From Deltaproteobacteria bacterium (lineage in GTDB: Bacteria > Myxococcota_A > UBA9160 > SZUA-336): DNA of 13,554 nucleotides. Where the stretch lies: NCBI GenBank assembly GCA_030665705.1, contig DAOUZG010000016.1:1-13554 (forward strand). The letters are read 5' to 3'. Every line of letters starts with the position of its first letter. Position 1 is the stretch's first letter. Shown here piece after piece: positions 1 to 7,772 of this stretch. The notes under the pieces were generated by a model. That model had not been told where the DNA came from. It made no database searches and saw nothing but the letters and a program-made list of their open reading frames with translations. The position numbers were made by a program, and so were the translations under genes.

Positions 1-80
1 ACCGTCTCCCGGGCAAAGTCCCCCTGCTGCAGACGTACGACCTTCCCGCCGCGCAGGTCAATCGCCGGAATGAGTTCCAT
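1..80 (-). CDS. hisA: HisA, ProFAR isomerase (N-terminal fragment, runs off the window)
   Basis: The first 26 codons of 1-(5-phosphoribosyl)-5-[(5-phosphoribosylamino)methylideneamino]imidazole-4-carboxamide isomerase, the cytoplasmic TIM-barrel enzyme that converts ProFAR to PRFAR in histidine synthesis. The reading from the ATG at base 80 is MELIPAIDLRGGKVVRLQQG and onward, a textbook HisA start: Asp8 in the AIDLRGGK motif is the family's catalytic base at the end of the first strand, and the following VVRLxQGD is also conserved. An AGGA sequence lies 8 bases before the ATG, inside the right arm (in the transcript) of a 9-bp stem-loop. The rest of the gene, and probably hisF and hisI, lie beyond base 1. 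Identification is firm despite the short length. Confidence 0.95.
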   Translation of the reverse strand, partial: MELIPAIDLRGGKVVRLQQGDFARET

Positions 81-82
81 GG

Positions 83-107
83 CTAGTGTCCTGTCCCGGG
101 ACACTAG
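83..107. repeat. 9-bp inverted repeat spanning a stop codon and the hisA ribosome binding site
   Basis: CTAGTGTCC at 83-91 and GGACACTAG at 99-107 are perfect reverse complements separated by 7 bases. In the minus-strand transcript the first arm contains the TAG stop of the upstream gene and the second arm contains the AGGA that serves hisA. A second, competing 12-bp palindrome, TGTCCCGGGACA, lies at 92-103. There is no following T-run, so it does not look like a factor-independent terminator. A role in making hisA translation depend on ribosomes finishing the upstream gene is inference. Confidence 0.6.
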
Positions 108-721
108 GGCATCCGCTCGACCAGCTCCGAGGCGCCGTACGCAGCGAGCTCCTCGGAACTCACCCACCGAAAGCGCCGAGCAACGGCGCGCTGAAACCCG
201 AGCAGGTCGTCCGTCAGCCCCTGCTGGGTCTCGTCGTATGACCCCTTCCAGAGGAGCGTGCCATCGGGCGCCCGAAGATTGAGCTCGAACCAGACGGAGG
301 CGGGCTGGACAGCACCCCGCTTGCCGCCCCTCCGGGGCAGGTACCGCCGGACCTCCATGAAGAGAACCGAGTCGGCACCGAACGCCTGCTGGACAACCCG
401 CCCGACGGCGGCCGGTGTCGCCGAGGCGGGGGATATGCCTGCGCCGCGGAGGGCCGTCCGGACCTCGGCAGGCGAGATGGCCTCGTAGCGTCCCGAGCGG
501 TTCAGCGCCTCCAGAAGCTGTGCCACCACCACCTCGCCGGCGTCGCTGTCGTTCTGCCCGTTGCCCGAGGATGCCACCTGGGCCGAGAGGGCCGTGCGAG
601 GCGGTGCGACGGAGACGAGTTGGACGGAGCGGCCCTCGGCGGCGGGCAACGTCTGCGTGAGCACGGGCGTTGCGCAGGCCACCGCCAGCGCGACGAGACC
701 GACGGCCCAGGGCGGCGTCAC
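104..721 (-). CDS. putative exported protein or lipoprotein in the his operon
   Basis: About 205 residues from a GTG that overlaps the hisH stop as GTGA; a TTG at 736 and a GTG at 730 are in-frame alternatives. The N-terminus has a hydrophobic stretch (about residues 4-21) suggesting export; Cys16 in AVAC could be a weak lipobox, but a positively charged n-region is missing, so lipidation is uncertain. After a low-complexity linker comes a compact domain with VVVAQLLEALNRSGRYEAIS, a GADSVLFMEV strand, LLWKGSYDETQQ and a C-terminal RFRWVSSEELAAYG. This layout (repeated helix, 'gets GRY/EAI', 'GAD-vl', 'GtllWkgs') recalls small envelope lipoproteins with a CsgG/LpoB/TolB-N-like fold, some of which occur in deltaproteobacterial genomes; that fold assignment is inference. 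It has no known role in histidine synthesis and seems to be a co-transcribed passenger between hisH and hisA. Confidence 0.7.
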   Translation of the reverse strand: MTPPWAVGLVALAVACATPVLTQTLPAAEGRSVQLVSVAPPRTALSAQVASSGNGQNDSDAGEVVVAQLLEALNRSGRYEAISPAEVRTALRGAGISPASATPAAVGRVVQQAFGADSVLFMEVRRYLPRRGGKRGAVQPASVWFELNLRAPDGTLLWKGSYDETQQGLTDDLLGFQRAVARRFRWVSSEELAAYGASELVERMP

Positions 722-1332
722 GGCGACCACCGGCAAAACCGCTCGAGCAAAGCGAGCCCCGCGCGCTGACTCTTCTCGGGGTGAAACTGCACGGCGACGC
801 AGCCCTCGGAACCGACCGCGGATGGAAAGCCCTCTCCGTAGTCGGTTGTGGCCAGCACGGATTCCTCCGACACGCCCTCGGCCCGGTAGCCATGCACAAA
901 GTAGAAGTAGCCCTCCCGCAGCACCGGGTGGGGTCGGCGGAGGTGCACTCGGTTCCAGCCCATGTGGGGAACGGGCAGCCCCATCCCGTCCGGGAACCGA
1001 CCCACGCGCCCCTTGAGCAGGCCCATCCCGGGTGTCGGCCCCTCGTCCCCCTCCTCCAGCAACACCTGGAGCCCGATACAGATGCCGAGGTAGGGTCGGC
1101 CCGCCCGGACTCGCTCCCGAATCGCCTCCGACAGACCCCGCTCGTTGAGGGCCCTCATGGCGTCGGCGAGATGGGCAACACCCGGGAGCACCACCCGGTC
1201 CGCTCGCAGCACCTCTTCCGGCTCAGCGCTGGCTCGGGGCGACGCGCCCGCGTGCTCGAGCCCCCGGAGAACGCTCCGGAGGTTTCCCATCCCATGACGC
1301 ACGACAACGACCTCGGGAGAGGCGCGCGTCAA
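718..1332 (-). CDS. hisH: HisH, glutamine amidotransferase subunit of IGP synthase
   Basis: Class I glutaminase that hydrolyses glutamine and channels ammonia to HisF, which makes imidazole glycerol phosphate and AICAR. The 204-residue length matches the family. The start is placed at a TTG whose last bases overlap the hisB TGA; an AAGGGG sequence (1338-1343) sits 5 bases upstream, and the protein then reaches the family's N-terminal HGMGNLRSV motif at once. The in-frame open region extends further back to 1491 but that part is inside hisB and does not resemble HisH. The catalytic triad is visible: Cys85 in GICIGLQ, and His184 and Glu186 in VQFHPEKS. The Asp usually preceding the GMGNL motif (IIDYGMGNL) is replaced here (VVVRHGMGNL). 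It needs HisF, expected beyond the left edge. Confidence 0.95.
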   Translation of the reverse strand: MTRASPEVVVVRHGMGNLRSVLRGLEHAGASPRASAEPEEVLRADRVVLPGVAHLADAMRALNERGLSEAIRERVRAGRPYLGICIGLQVLLEEGDEGPTPGMGLLKGRVGRFPDGMGLPVPHMGWNRVHLRRPHPVLREGYFYFVHGYRAEGVSEESVLATTDYGEGFPSAVGSEGCVAVQFHPEKSQRAGLALLERFCRWSP

Positions 1333-1916
1333 AGGGTCCCCTTGGTCGAGAGCGCGCCGCAAATCCGCGGGTCCTGTCGGGTTGCCTGGTCCAGCGCACG
1401 ACCAAGTGCCTTGAAGATCGCCTCCACGCAGTGGTGAATGTTGCGCCCGTAGACGAGGTCGACGTGCAGGTCGATCCCGCCGTTCGTGCACAGCGCATAG
1501 AGGAAGTCCTCCACCAGCGCGGCGTCGAACTGGCCCACCCAGTCTCGCGGGAGCTGGACGCGGTAGACGAAGAAGGGGCGGTTCGAGAGGTCCAGATCGA
1601 CCGTTGCCAGCGCATCTGCCATCGGCACCCGGGCGGAGCCGAACCGTACGAGCCCGGATCGGTCCCCCACCGCCTCCAGCAGTGCCTGTCCCAGGGAGAT
1701 CCCGACGTCCTCCAGGGTGTGGTGCTGATCGACCTCCAGGTCCCCCTTGGCGCGAACGCTCAGATCGAAAAGCCCGTGACGCGCAAAGGACCCGAGCAGA
1801 TGGTCGAAGAAGGGAACCCCGGTGCAGATCTCGGCCTCGCCGGCGCCGTCGAGCCGCAGGTCCACCTGGATGTCCGTCTCCCCGGTCCGTCTAGTGATGC
1901 TGGCCGCGCGCTCCAT
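1329..1916 (-). CDS. hisB: HisB, imidazoleglycerol-phosphate dehydratase
   Basis: Manganese enzyme, 24-mer in known cases, that dehydrates imidazole glycerol phosphate to imidazole acetol phosphate. This is the monofunctional 195-residue form without the histidinol-phosphatase domain of E. coli HisB. Visible landmarks are GVPFFDHLL (33-41), the metal-binding DQHHTLED (63-70), the second metal motif NIHHCVEAIFKALGRAL (159 onward, His161, His162, Glu165) and the near-invariant C-terminal STKGTL. The ATG is preceded at 6 bases by a strong AGGAGG (complement of 1923-1928). It sits 31 bases after hisD and overlaps the hisH start by 3-4 bases. A phosphatase for histidinol phosphate must be encoded elsewhere. 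Confidence 0.98.
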   Translation of the reverse strand: MERAASITRRTGETDIQVDLRLDGAGEAEICTGVPFFDHLLGSFARHGLFDLSVRAKGDLEVDQHHTLEDVGISLGQALLEAVGDRSGLVRFGSARVPMADALATVDLDLSNRPFFVYRVQLPRDWVGQFDAALVEDFLYALCTNGGIDLHVDLVYGRNIHHCVEAIFKALGRALDQATRQDPRICGALSTKGTL

Positions 1917-1922
1917 GGCTGA

Positions 1923-1928
1923 CCTCCT
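1923..1928 (-). promoter_or_regulatory. strong Shine-Dalgarno for hisB
   Basis: AGGAGG on the minus strand, 6 bases before the hisB ATG, in the 31-base gap after hisD. It fixes the hisB start and is the most canonical ribosome binding site in this operon, where most other genes rely on overlapping starts. Confidence 0.7.
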
Positions 1929-1947
1929 CGCCGATAGAGAACCGGAT

Positions 1948-3273
1948 CTACGATTTGCGGTCCAGTCCCGAACTCCCCGCGAGGCGGATCGCCAGCGAGC
2001 GAGCGTGGGCAGACAAGCCCTCCAGCTCGGCGAGACGGACGGCGTGCGGAGCGATCCGCTGGTAGGGCTCCCTCTCGAAGCCCAACACGCTCATGCGCTT
2101 CACGAAATCCTCCACGCCCAGGGGGGAGAAGAAGCGCGCGGTGCCTCCGGTCGGGAGGACGTGGCTGGGGCCTGCCACGTAGTCTCCGATCGGCACGGGG
2201 GCCCAGGGTCCCAGGAAGATCGCCCCGGCGTTCTCGATCCGGGGAACGAGGCGCTCGGGCGCCTCGGTCAGGATCTCCAGGTGCTCGGCGCCGTACCGGT
2301 TTGCGAGGTCCACAGCCTCGTCGAGGTCGCGGGTGACGATGGCCAGGCTCCGGCCACGGAGCGCCGCGGCGGCGATCGAACGGCGGGGCGTCGACTCGAG
2401 CTGCTCCTTGAGCTCCTCGAGGGCCGCGCCGGCGAGCCTCGCGTCAGGCGTCACGAGAACGACGCTGGCCACCTCCTCGTGCTCGGCTTGAGCCAGGAGA
2501 TCGGCTGCCACGAGGGCGGGAGGGGCCGTCCCGTCCGCGAGGATGAGCACCTCACTCGGACCGGCATCGGCATCGATGGCCACCTGCCCGAAGACGCACC
2601 GCTTCGCCGCCTGAACGTAGACGTTGCCGGGCCCCACAATCTTGTCGACGGCAGGCACCGTCTCGGTTCCGTACGCAAGGGCCGCGACCCCCTGGGCGCC
2701 CCCAACGCGAAACACACGGGTCACCCGAGCCAGCCTTGCCGCTTCCAGGATCGCGGGGTGAGGCTTCTGCGCGGGGGTCGCAATCACCAGGTCGCGGACG
2801 CCCGCGACGGCGGCCGGAACCGCGGTCATCAGGACGGTCGAGGCCAGGGGAGCCTTGAAGCCCGGGACGTTTATCCCGACGCGGGCAATGGGGCGAACTT
2901 CGTTGCCGAGAATCTCCCCGGCCCGCTCGATCCGCCAGGACCCTGGGACGTGGGCGGCGTGGAAGTCTCTCACCCTCTCGGCCGCTACCTGGAGGGCCTC
3001 CCGATCTTCCGGGCTGAGCTCCGGGCCGGCCGCCGCTATTTCCGCCTCGGTCACGACCAGCTCGCGGGGCGTTAGGCGGTAGCCGTCGTAGCGCTCGATC
3101 GCGTCGAGAACTGCGTCATCCCCTCGTTGACGCACGTCGTCGACAATGGTCGCAGCAACGCGGTCGACCTCCTCCTGTGCCACCAGCCGGCGCTGCTCTA
3201 CGGCGCGGAAGGCCTCCTCGAACTCCGCGTCACGCGTGCGAACAAGCCTCAACGGGGGCGGCTTCGTCGACAC
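1948..3273 (-). CDS. hisD: HisD, histidinol dehydrogenase
   Basis: Zinc- and NAD-dependent enzyme that performs the last two oxidations of histidine synthesis, L-histidinol to L-histidine. The 441-residue length fits the family. By alignment in memory with E. coli HisD, the zinc ligands are Gln262 and His265 (LLAQAEHEE), Asp364 (PIGDYVAGP) and His423 (LSAHARSL); the catalytic pair is Glu330-His331 (GAEHLEI), with His371 in GPSHVLPTGGTARF. The start is a GTG with GAGGG 8 bases upstream, only 3 bases after the murA stop, so hisD appears to be read from the murA transcript; no leader peptide rich in His codons or attenuator could fit in front of it. In related genomes hisG often lies between murA and hisD; here it does not. 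Confidence 0.98.
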   Translation of the reverse strand: MSTKPPPLRLVRTRDAEFEEAFRAVEQRRLVAQEEVDRVAATIVDDVRQRGDDAVLDAIERYDGYRLTPRELVVTEAEIAAAGPELSPEDREALQVAAERVRDFHAAHVPGSWRIERAGEILGNEVRPIARVGINVPGFKAPLASTVLMTAVPAAVAGVRDLVIATPAQKPHPAILEAARLARVTRVFRVGGAQGVAALAYGTETVPAVDKIVGPGNVYVQAAKRCVFGQVAIDADAGPSEVLILADGTAPPALVAADLLAQAEHEEVASVVLVTPDARLAGAALEELKEQLESTPRRSIAAAALRGRSLAIVTRDLDEAVDLANRYGAEHLEILTEAPERLVPRIENAGAIFLGPWAPVPIGDYVAGPSHVLPTGGTARFFSPLGVEDFVKRMSVLGFEREPYQRIAPHAVRLAELEGLSAHARSLAIRLAGSSGLDRKS

Positions 3274-3276
3274 GGC

Positions 3277-4533
3277 TCAGTCCCTCACGCGGCGAATCCG
3301 GCCGCCCAGCGACGAGAGCTTCTGCTCGATCTGGTGGTAGCCACGATCGATATGGTAGACGCGCAGCACGTTCGTCTCGCCCCGGGACGCAAGTCCCGCG
3401 AGCACAAGTGAGGCGCTGGCCCGAAGGTCGGTGGCCATCACGGGCGCGCCGGAGAGGAACGGCACCCCCTCGATCACGGCCGTCCGCCCGTCGACGGTGA
3501 TGCGGGCTCCCATCCGTCGAAGCTCCGGCACGTGCATGAAGCGGTTCTCGAAGACGGTCTCAGTGACCACACTCGGCCCTTCGGCCAGGGCGAGAAGGAC
3601 CATCATCTGGGCCTGCATATCGGTCGGGAAGCCCGGGTAGGGAGCCGTATTGATCCGGGTGCCCGATGCGCGTGCACCGGCCCGTAGGCGGATCCCACCC
3701 TCGGACACCGTCACCTCGGCCCCGGCCTCGCGGATCTTGTCGAGCACCGCATCGAGGTGTCCCGGCTCGGCGCCTCGGACCTCCACGTCGCCGCCGGTCA
3801 CGGCCGCAGCCACAAGCAGCGTGGCGGCCTCGATCCGGTCGGCCACAACCCGATGACGCACCCCCGAGAGGCGCGAAACCCCTTCCACTTCGAGCCGCGC
3901 CGTCCCCGTGCCGCGAATGCAGGCGCCCATCCCAGTGAGGACGGTGCAGAGCTCCGTCACCTCCGGCTCGAGCGCCACGTTCTCCAGGATCGTCGTTCCC
4001 TCGGCCAGGCATGCCGCCATCAGCACGTTCTGGGTCCCCGTAACGGTCGGCACATCGAAGACCAGGTGGGTGCCTCGGAGGCGGTCCGCGTGCGCCTCCA
4101 CGTAGCCTCCGGTCAGCTCGACCTTCGCGCCTAGGGCGCGAAGCCCTTTCAGGTGCTGATCAACAGGCCGCGCCCCGATTCCGCACCCTCCGGGAAGGGA
4201 GACCCGCGCGTGGCCACAGCGGGCGATGAGCGGACCCAGCACCATGAACGACGCCCGCATGGTCCGAACGAGCTCGTAAGGGGCCTCGACCGAGCTCGGC
4301 TCGGCCGCCTGGACGCGCACGGTGCCGCTCGACTCCCATCCCGCGTCCACCCCGAGCCGCTTCAGAATCCGGATCATCGTCTGCAGATCCCGAACGCCGG
4401 GGGTGTTCTCGAGCACCACGTCGCCCTCGGCCAGAAGCGAGGCCGCCATCAGCGCGAGAACGGCGTTCTTCGACCCGCTCGGCGTGACGCTCCCCGCAAG
4501 AGGGACCCCACCCCGGATGACAAACCGGTCCAT
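3277..4533 (-). CDS. murA: MurA, UDP-GlcNAc 1-carboxyvinyltransferase
   Basis: Cytoplasmic enzyme that transfers enolpyruvate from phosphoenolpyruvate to UDP-N-acetylglucosamine, the first committed step of peptidoglycan synthesis. At 418 residues it is the usual length. Key residues fall at the E. coli numbers: Lys22 in [17 protein letters not shown], Cys117 in the loop [15 protein letters not shown] (the fosfomycin-reactive cysteine), Asp305 in GFPTDMQAQ and Arg397 in YHIDRGYH. The presence of Cys rather than Asp in the loop predicts a fosfomycin-sensitive enzyme. The ATG directly follows the prmC TAG with no gap, and GGAGG at the prmC end gives a 5-base spaced ribosome binding site. The presence of MurA shows a peptidoglycan-making bacterium. 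Confidence 0.98.
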   Translation of the reverse strand: MDRFVIRGGVPLAGSVTPSGSKNAVLALMAASLLAEGDVVLENTPGVRDLQTMIRILKRLGVDAGWESSGTVRVQAAEPSSVEAPYELVRTMRASFMVLGPLIARCGHARVSLPGGCGIGARPVDQHLKGLRALGAKVELTGGYVEAHADRLRGTHLVFDVPTVTGTQNVLMAACLAEGTTILENVALEPEVTELCTVLTGMGACIRGTGTARLEVEGVSRLSGVRHRVVADRIEAATLLVAAAVTGGDVEVRGAEPGHLDAVLDKIREAGAEVTVSEGGIRLRAGARASGTRINTAPYPGFPTDMQAQMMVLLALAEGPSVVTETVFENRFMHVPELRRMGARITVDGRTAVIEGVPFLSGAPVMATDLRASASLVLAGLASRGETNVLRVYHIDRGYHQIEQKLSSLGGRIRRVRD

Positions 4534-5388
4534 CTAACCCTCCACGAGCCGACCGATGACGACCCGCTCGAGTCCGGCGAGGTCCTTGCGAACCTCCACG
4601 GGATGAAAGCCTTCCGCGCGCACGAGCGCCTCCACGGTCCCCGCCTGACCTTCACCCACCTCGAGCACGATCGCGCCGGGCTTACGGAGAAGGCGAGGCG
4701 ACTCCCCGATCAGACGTCGCAGGAGATCGAGACCGTCGTGCCCGCCATCGAGGGCGATCTGGGGCTCGTGCGAAACCTCGGGCGGGAGGGTTGCGAGCTC
4801 CGCCGTCGGCACGTACGGGAGATTTGCAGCAACCACGTCGACCGCCGTGTCGAGCGACGAAAGCAGGTCCGCCGCCACGAGCCGAACCCGACCGGCCAGA
4901 TTCAGCCGCTCGATGTTCTCGCGCGCGAGGCGGAGCGCTGCGCGCGAGCGATCCACCGCGAAGACCTCCGCCTCGGGAAGCTGCAGGGCAACGGCGCAGG
5001 CAATGGCCCCGCATCCGGTCCCGACGTCGACCACACGGGCCGGGCGAAGCTCGAGGATCGCCTCGACGACTCCCTCGGTCTCGGGGCGTGGGACGAGAGC
5101 ACCCGGGTTGACCCGGAGAGGGTTGCACCAAAACTCCCGCTCCCCGGTCAGATAGGCGACGGGCACCCGGTCCACCGCGCGCCGGCGCACGAACTCCCGA
5201 TACCGCTCCCGCTCGGTCTTCCCCACGGGACGGTCGAACTGGAGGTAGAGATCGATGCGGCGTACGCCGAGCACGTGGGCAAGCAGGATCTCCGCATCGA
5301 GCCGCGGGGTCTCCAGGCCGTTTCGCCGGAAGTAGCCGGTCGTCCAGCGTACGAGTTCGAGCGGGGTCCAGGCCGTGGGACCGCTCAC
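4534..5388 (-). CDS. prmC: PrmC, release factor glutamine methyltransferase
   Basis: SAM-dependent methyltransferase that N5-methylates the glutamine of the GGQ motif in release factors 1 and 2. The 284-residue protein has the N-terminal helical substrate-binding region (about 1-80), the conserved YLTGEREFW and PGALVPRPETE segments, SAM motif I as VVDVGTGCGAIA (about 119-130) and the active-site motif near residue 189. That motif reads NLPY rather than the usual NPPY: the Asn that contacts the substrate glutamine and the Tyr are kept, the first Pro is Leu. I believe NLPY variants exist in other lineages, so activity is likely retained. It starts at a GTG in a GTGA overlap with the prfA stop, directly downstream of its substrate gene, the common prfA-prmC arrangement. 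Confidence 0.95.
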   Translation of the reverse strand: MSGPTAWTPLELVRWTTGYFRRNGLETPRLDAEILLAHVLGVRRIDLYLQFDRPVGKTERERYREFVRRRAVDRVPVAYLTGEREFWCNPLRVNPGALVPRPETEGVVEAILELRPARVVDVGTGCGAIACAVALQLPEAEVFAVDRSRAALRLARENIERLNLAGRVRLVAADLLSSLDTAVDVVAANLPYVPTAELATLPPEVSHEPQIALDGGHDGLDLLRRLIGESPRLLRKPGAIVLEVGEGQAGTVEALVRAEGFHPVEVRKDLAGLERVVIGRLVEG

Positions 5389-6443
5389 GACAGCTCGGCC
5401 GTCTCGGAGCGGACCGCAAGCGCCTCGATCAACTCGTCGAGGTCCCCGTCAAGCACCTGCTCGAGCCTGTAGAGGGTCAGGGCGATCCGATGATCCGTCA
5501 CTCGGTTCTGGGGGAAGTTGTAGGTTCGGATCCGCTCGCTCCTCTCCCCCGTGCCGATCTGGCCGCGCCGCTCCTGATCCCTCTCCGCGCGCTGCCGTCG
5601 CTGCTCCAGGTCGAGCAGACGCGAGCGAAGGATCTTCATCGCCCGCGAGCGGTTCTTGTGTTGCGACTTCTCGTCCTGGCAGGTCACCACGAGATCGGTG
5701 GGCAGGTGCGTGATCCGAACCGCGGAGTCGGTCGTGTTGACGCTCTGACCTCCGGGACCCGAGCTCCGGAAAACGTCGATCCGAAGGTCACGCTGCTCGT
5801 CGATCTGCACCTCGACCTCCTCCGCCTCGGGCAGCACTGCCACGGTGACGGTGGAGGTATGGATCCGCCCGGACGACTCGGTCACCGGAACCCGTTGGAC
5901 CCGGTGCACGCCCCGTTCGTACTTGAGCCGCCGGTAGACCTCTCTCCCCGAGATGGCCGCGATGACCTCGCGTGCCCCACCCGTATCGGTCGAGTGCATC
6001 GAGAGCACCTCGATCTTCCAGCCGGTCCGTTCGGAGTAGCGGCTGTAGGCCCGGAAGAGATCCGCAGCAAAGAGTGCCGCTTCCTCTCCACCGGTCCCAG
6101 CACGGATCTCCAAGACCACGTTTTTCGCGTCATTCGGATCTCTGGGGACCAGCAATGCGCGGAGCTGTGATTCGACCTCCTGGATCCGCTCGCGAAGATC
6201 GTTTACCTCCCCCCTCGCGAGGTCTCGGATCTCGACGTCGGCGTCGGAGAGCAGCGACTCGTTTTCCTCGAGCGAGCGGCGGAGCTGCTTCCACCGGTCG
6301 TAGGCCTGCACCGTCTCGCGCAGCGACTTGAGCTCCGTTGCGAGCTCCCGCACCCGTCGCGGGTCGGTGGCGTGCTCCGGCCGGGCGAGTTCCTGCTCGA
6401 GCTCACGGTAGCGCGCGGCAAGCTCTTCGAGCCGTTCGTACAT
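5385..6443 (-). CDS. prfA: Peptide chain release factor 1
   Basis: RF1 recognises UAA and UAG on the ribosome and triggers peptide release. From the ATG at 6443 the protein is 352 residues beginning MYERLEELAARYRELEQEL, which matches the usual RF1 N-terminus; a GTG at 6458 gives five extra residues and has a weak GGGG upstream, so the start is not certain. The stop-codon reading tripeptide is PVT (about 186-188, in VQRVPVTESSGRIHTS), the PxT type that marks RF1 rather than RF2 (SPF). The peptidyl-hydrolase GGQ is at about 231-233 in SSGPGGQSVNTTDSAVRITH, followed by the conserved QDEKSQHKNRSRA. It lies 81 bases after rho and overlaps prmC, whose product modifies this GGQ. Confidence 0.98.
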   Translation of the reverse strand: MYERLEELAARYRELEQELARPEHATDPRRVRELATELKSLRETVQAYDRWKQLRRSLEENESLLSDADVEIRDLARGEVNDLRERIQEVESQLRALLVPRDPNDAKNVVLEIRAGTGGEEAALFAADLFRAYSRYSERTGWKIEVLSMHSTDTGGAREVIAAISGREVYRRLKYERGVHRVQRVPVTESSGRIHTSTVTVAVLPEAEEVEVQIDEQRDLRIDVFRSSGPGGQSVNTTDSAVRITHLPTDLVVTCQDEKSQHKNRSRAMKILRSRLLDLEQRRQRAERDQERRGQIGTGERSERIRTYNFPQNRVTDHRIALTLYRLEQVLDGDLDELIEALAVRSETAELS

Positions 6444-6462
6444 GGAGGGCGATCTCACTCAC

Positions 6463-6521
6463 GACCCCGGAGCGGGCGAAGCGCGCTTCCGCGGGGTCCT
6501 GCGCGCCCGCGCCGCAGGCGC
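6463..6521. repeat. nested palindromes in the rho-prfA gap
   Basis: The 81 bases between rho and prfA hold no gene. GACCCCG (6463-6469) pairs with CGGGGTC (6492-6498), enclosing the perfect 12-bp palindrome GAAGCGCGCTTC (6478-6489). Nearer the rho stop, GCGCC (6509-6513) pairs with GGCGC (6517-6521) around a 3-base loop. In the transcript this could fold into two GC-rich hairpins just before prfA. No T-run follows either one, so a factor-independent terminator is not supported; a processing site, a partial attenuator or protection of the rho 3' end are possible. Confidence 0.5.
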
Positions 6522-6524
6522 CGG

Positions 6525-7772
6525 TTACTGGTTCATAGAGGCGAGGAACTCCTCGTTGGTTTCCGTGGCCCGGATCTTGTCGATCAGGAACTCCATCGAA
6601 TCGATCGTGTTGAGCGGCGCGAGAACCTTGCGCAAGATCCAGATGCGGTTCACCGTGCTCTCGTCTAGCAGGAGTTCCTCCCGTCGCGTCGAGCTTCGGT
6701 TCAAATCGATCGCGGGAAACGTCCTCCGGTCCGAGAGCTTCCGATCGAGATGGATCTCGCAGTTCCCCGTGCCTTTGAACTCCTCGTAGATCACCTCGTC
6801 CATCCGGGACCCGGTGTCGACGATGGCCGTTCCGACGATGGTCAGGCTTCCGCCTTCCTCGATGTTTCGCGCCGCCCCGAAGAAGCGCTTCGGTTTGTGC
6901 AGCGCATTCGCGTCCACCCCTCCCGAGAGGATCTTCCCCGAGTGAGGCATCACACTGTTGTAGGCACGCGCCAGACGGGTAATGGAGTCGAGCAGGATGA
7001 CGACGTCTCGCTTGTGCTCGACCAGCCGTTTTGCTTTCTCGATCATCATATCCGACACCTGAACGTGTCGTGTCGCAGGTTCGTCGAACGTCGAAGCGAT
7101 GACCTCGGCGTTCACGTGGCGCTGGAAGTCGGTGACCTCCTCCGGCCGTTCATCGATCAAAAGCACGAGCACGTGGGCGTCCGGATGGTTCTCCGCAATC
7201 GCGTTTGCAATATCCTGCAGAATGATCGTCTTGCCGGCTTTCGGAGGCGAGACGATCAGCGCCCGCTGGCCCATCCCGATCGGGGCGATCAGGTCGATGA
7301 CGCGCGTCGTGAGCTTGCCGTTCGCCGTCGAGAGCACGAAGCGCTCCTCGGGGAAGAGCGCGGTCAGGTTGTCGAAGAGGATCTTGTTCCGGGCGACTTC
7401 GGGCGACTCGAAGTTGACCTCATTGACTTTCAGAAGCGCGAAGTAGCGTTCCCCCTCCTTCGGGGGCCGAACCTGTCCGGATACGGTGTCGCCGGTTTGA
7501 CAGCTGAACCGGCGGATCTGGGACGGTGAGACGTAGATGTCATCGGGGCCCGGCAGGTAACTCGAGTCGGGCGAGCGAAGAAAACCGTAGCCATCCGGCA
7601 TCTTTTCGAGAACCCCCTCGCCGTAGATCTCACCGTCCCGCTCGGTCTCCGCCTGGAGGATCGAAAAGATCAGCTCGTGCTTTCTCATCCCCCCGAAGCC
7701 GTCGAGGCCTTGCTCGCGGGCCAGCTCGGTGAGGTCGGTGATGCTCTTGTGCTTCAGGTCGGTCAGGTTCAT
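6525..7772 (-). CDS. rho: Rho, transcription termination factor
   Basis: Hexameric RNA-dependent ATPase and helicase that ends transcription at unstructured C-rich RNA. The 415-residue protein begins [18 protein letters not shown] at an ATG with AAGGAG 5 bases upstream; the open frame extends 20 codons further back but that part has no family resemblance. Domains in order: N-terminal Rho helical domain (1-45), the RNA-binding cold-shock-like fold with DGYGFLRSP (60-68), and the RecA-like motor with Walker A SPPKAGKT (175-182), the [11 protein letters not shown] segment (about 206-216), Walker [17 protein letters not shown] (257-272), the Q-loop and the R-loop region [19 protein letters not shown] (281-299). 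It has no long N-terminal insertion of the actinobacterial type. Rho is autoregulated in several bacteria through its own leader. Confidence 0.99.
   Translation of the reverse strand: MNLTDLKHKSITDLTELAREQGLDGFGGMRKHELIFSILQAETERDGEIYGEGVLEKMPDGYGFLRSPDSSYLPGPDDIYVSPSQIRRFSCQTGDTVSGQVRPPKEGERYFALLKVNEVNFESPEVARNKILFDNLTALFPEERFVLSTANGKLTTRVIDLIAPIGMGQRALIVSPPKAGKTIILQDIANAIAENHPDAHVLVLLIDERPEEVTDFQRHVNAEVIASTFDEPATRHVQVSDMMIEKAKRLVEHKRDVVILLDSITRLARAYNSVMPHSGKILSGGVDANALHKPKRFFGAARNIEEGGSLTIVGTAIVDTGSRMDEVIYEEFKGTGNCEIHLDRKLSDRRTFPAIDLNRSSTRREELLLDESTVNRIWILRKVLAPLNTIDSMEFLIDKIRATETNEEFLASMNQ

Noticed and set aside
1822..3075. Long plus-strand open frame opposite hisD
   Set aside because: It is the antisense shadow of a clear hisD. 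High GC makes long antisense frames common; the translation is rich in Arg, Gly and His and resembles no family.
4153..5472. Long plus-strand open frame opposite prmC and murA
   Set aside because: Antisense shadow of two confident genes, with low-complexity composition and no recognisable domain.
6463..6498. Factor-independent terminator between rho and prfA
   Set aside because: The stem is strong, but no T-run follows on the transcribed strand.
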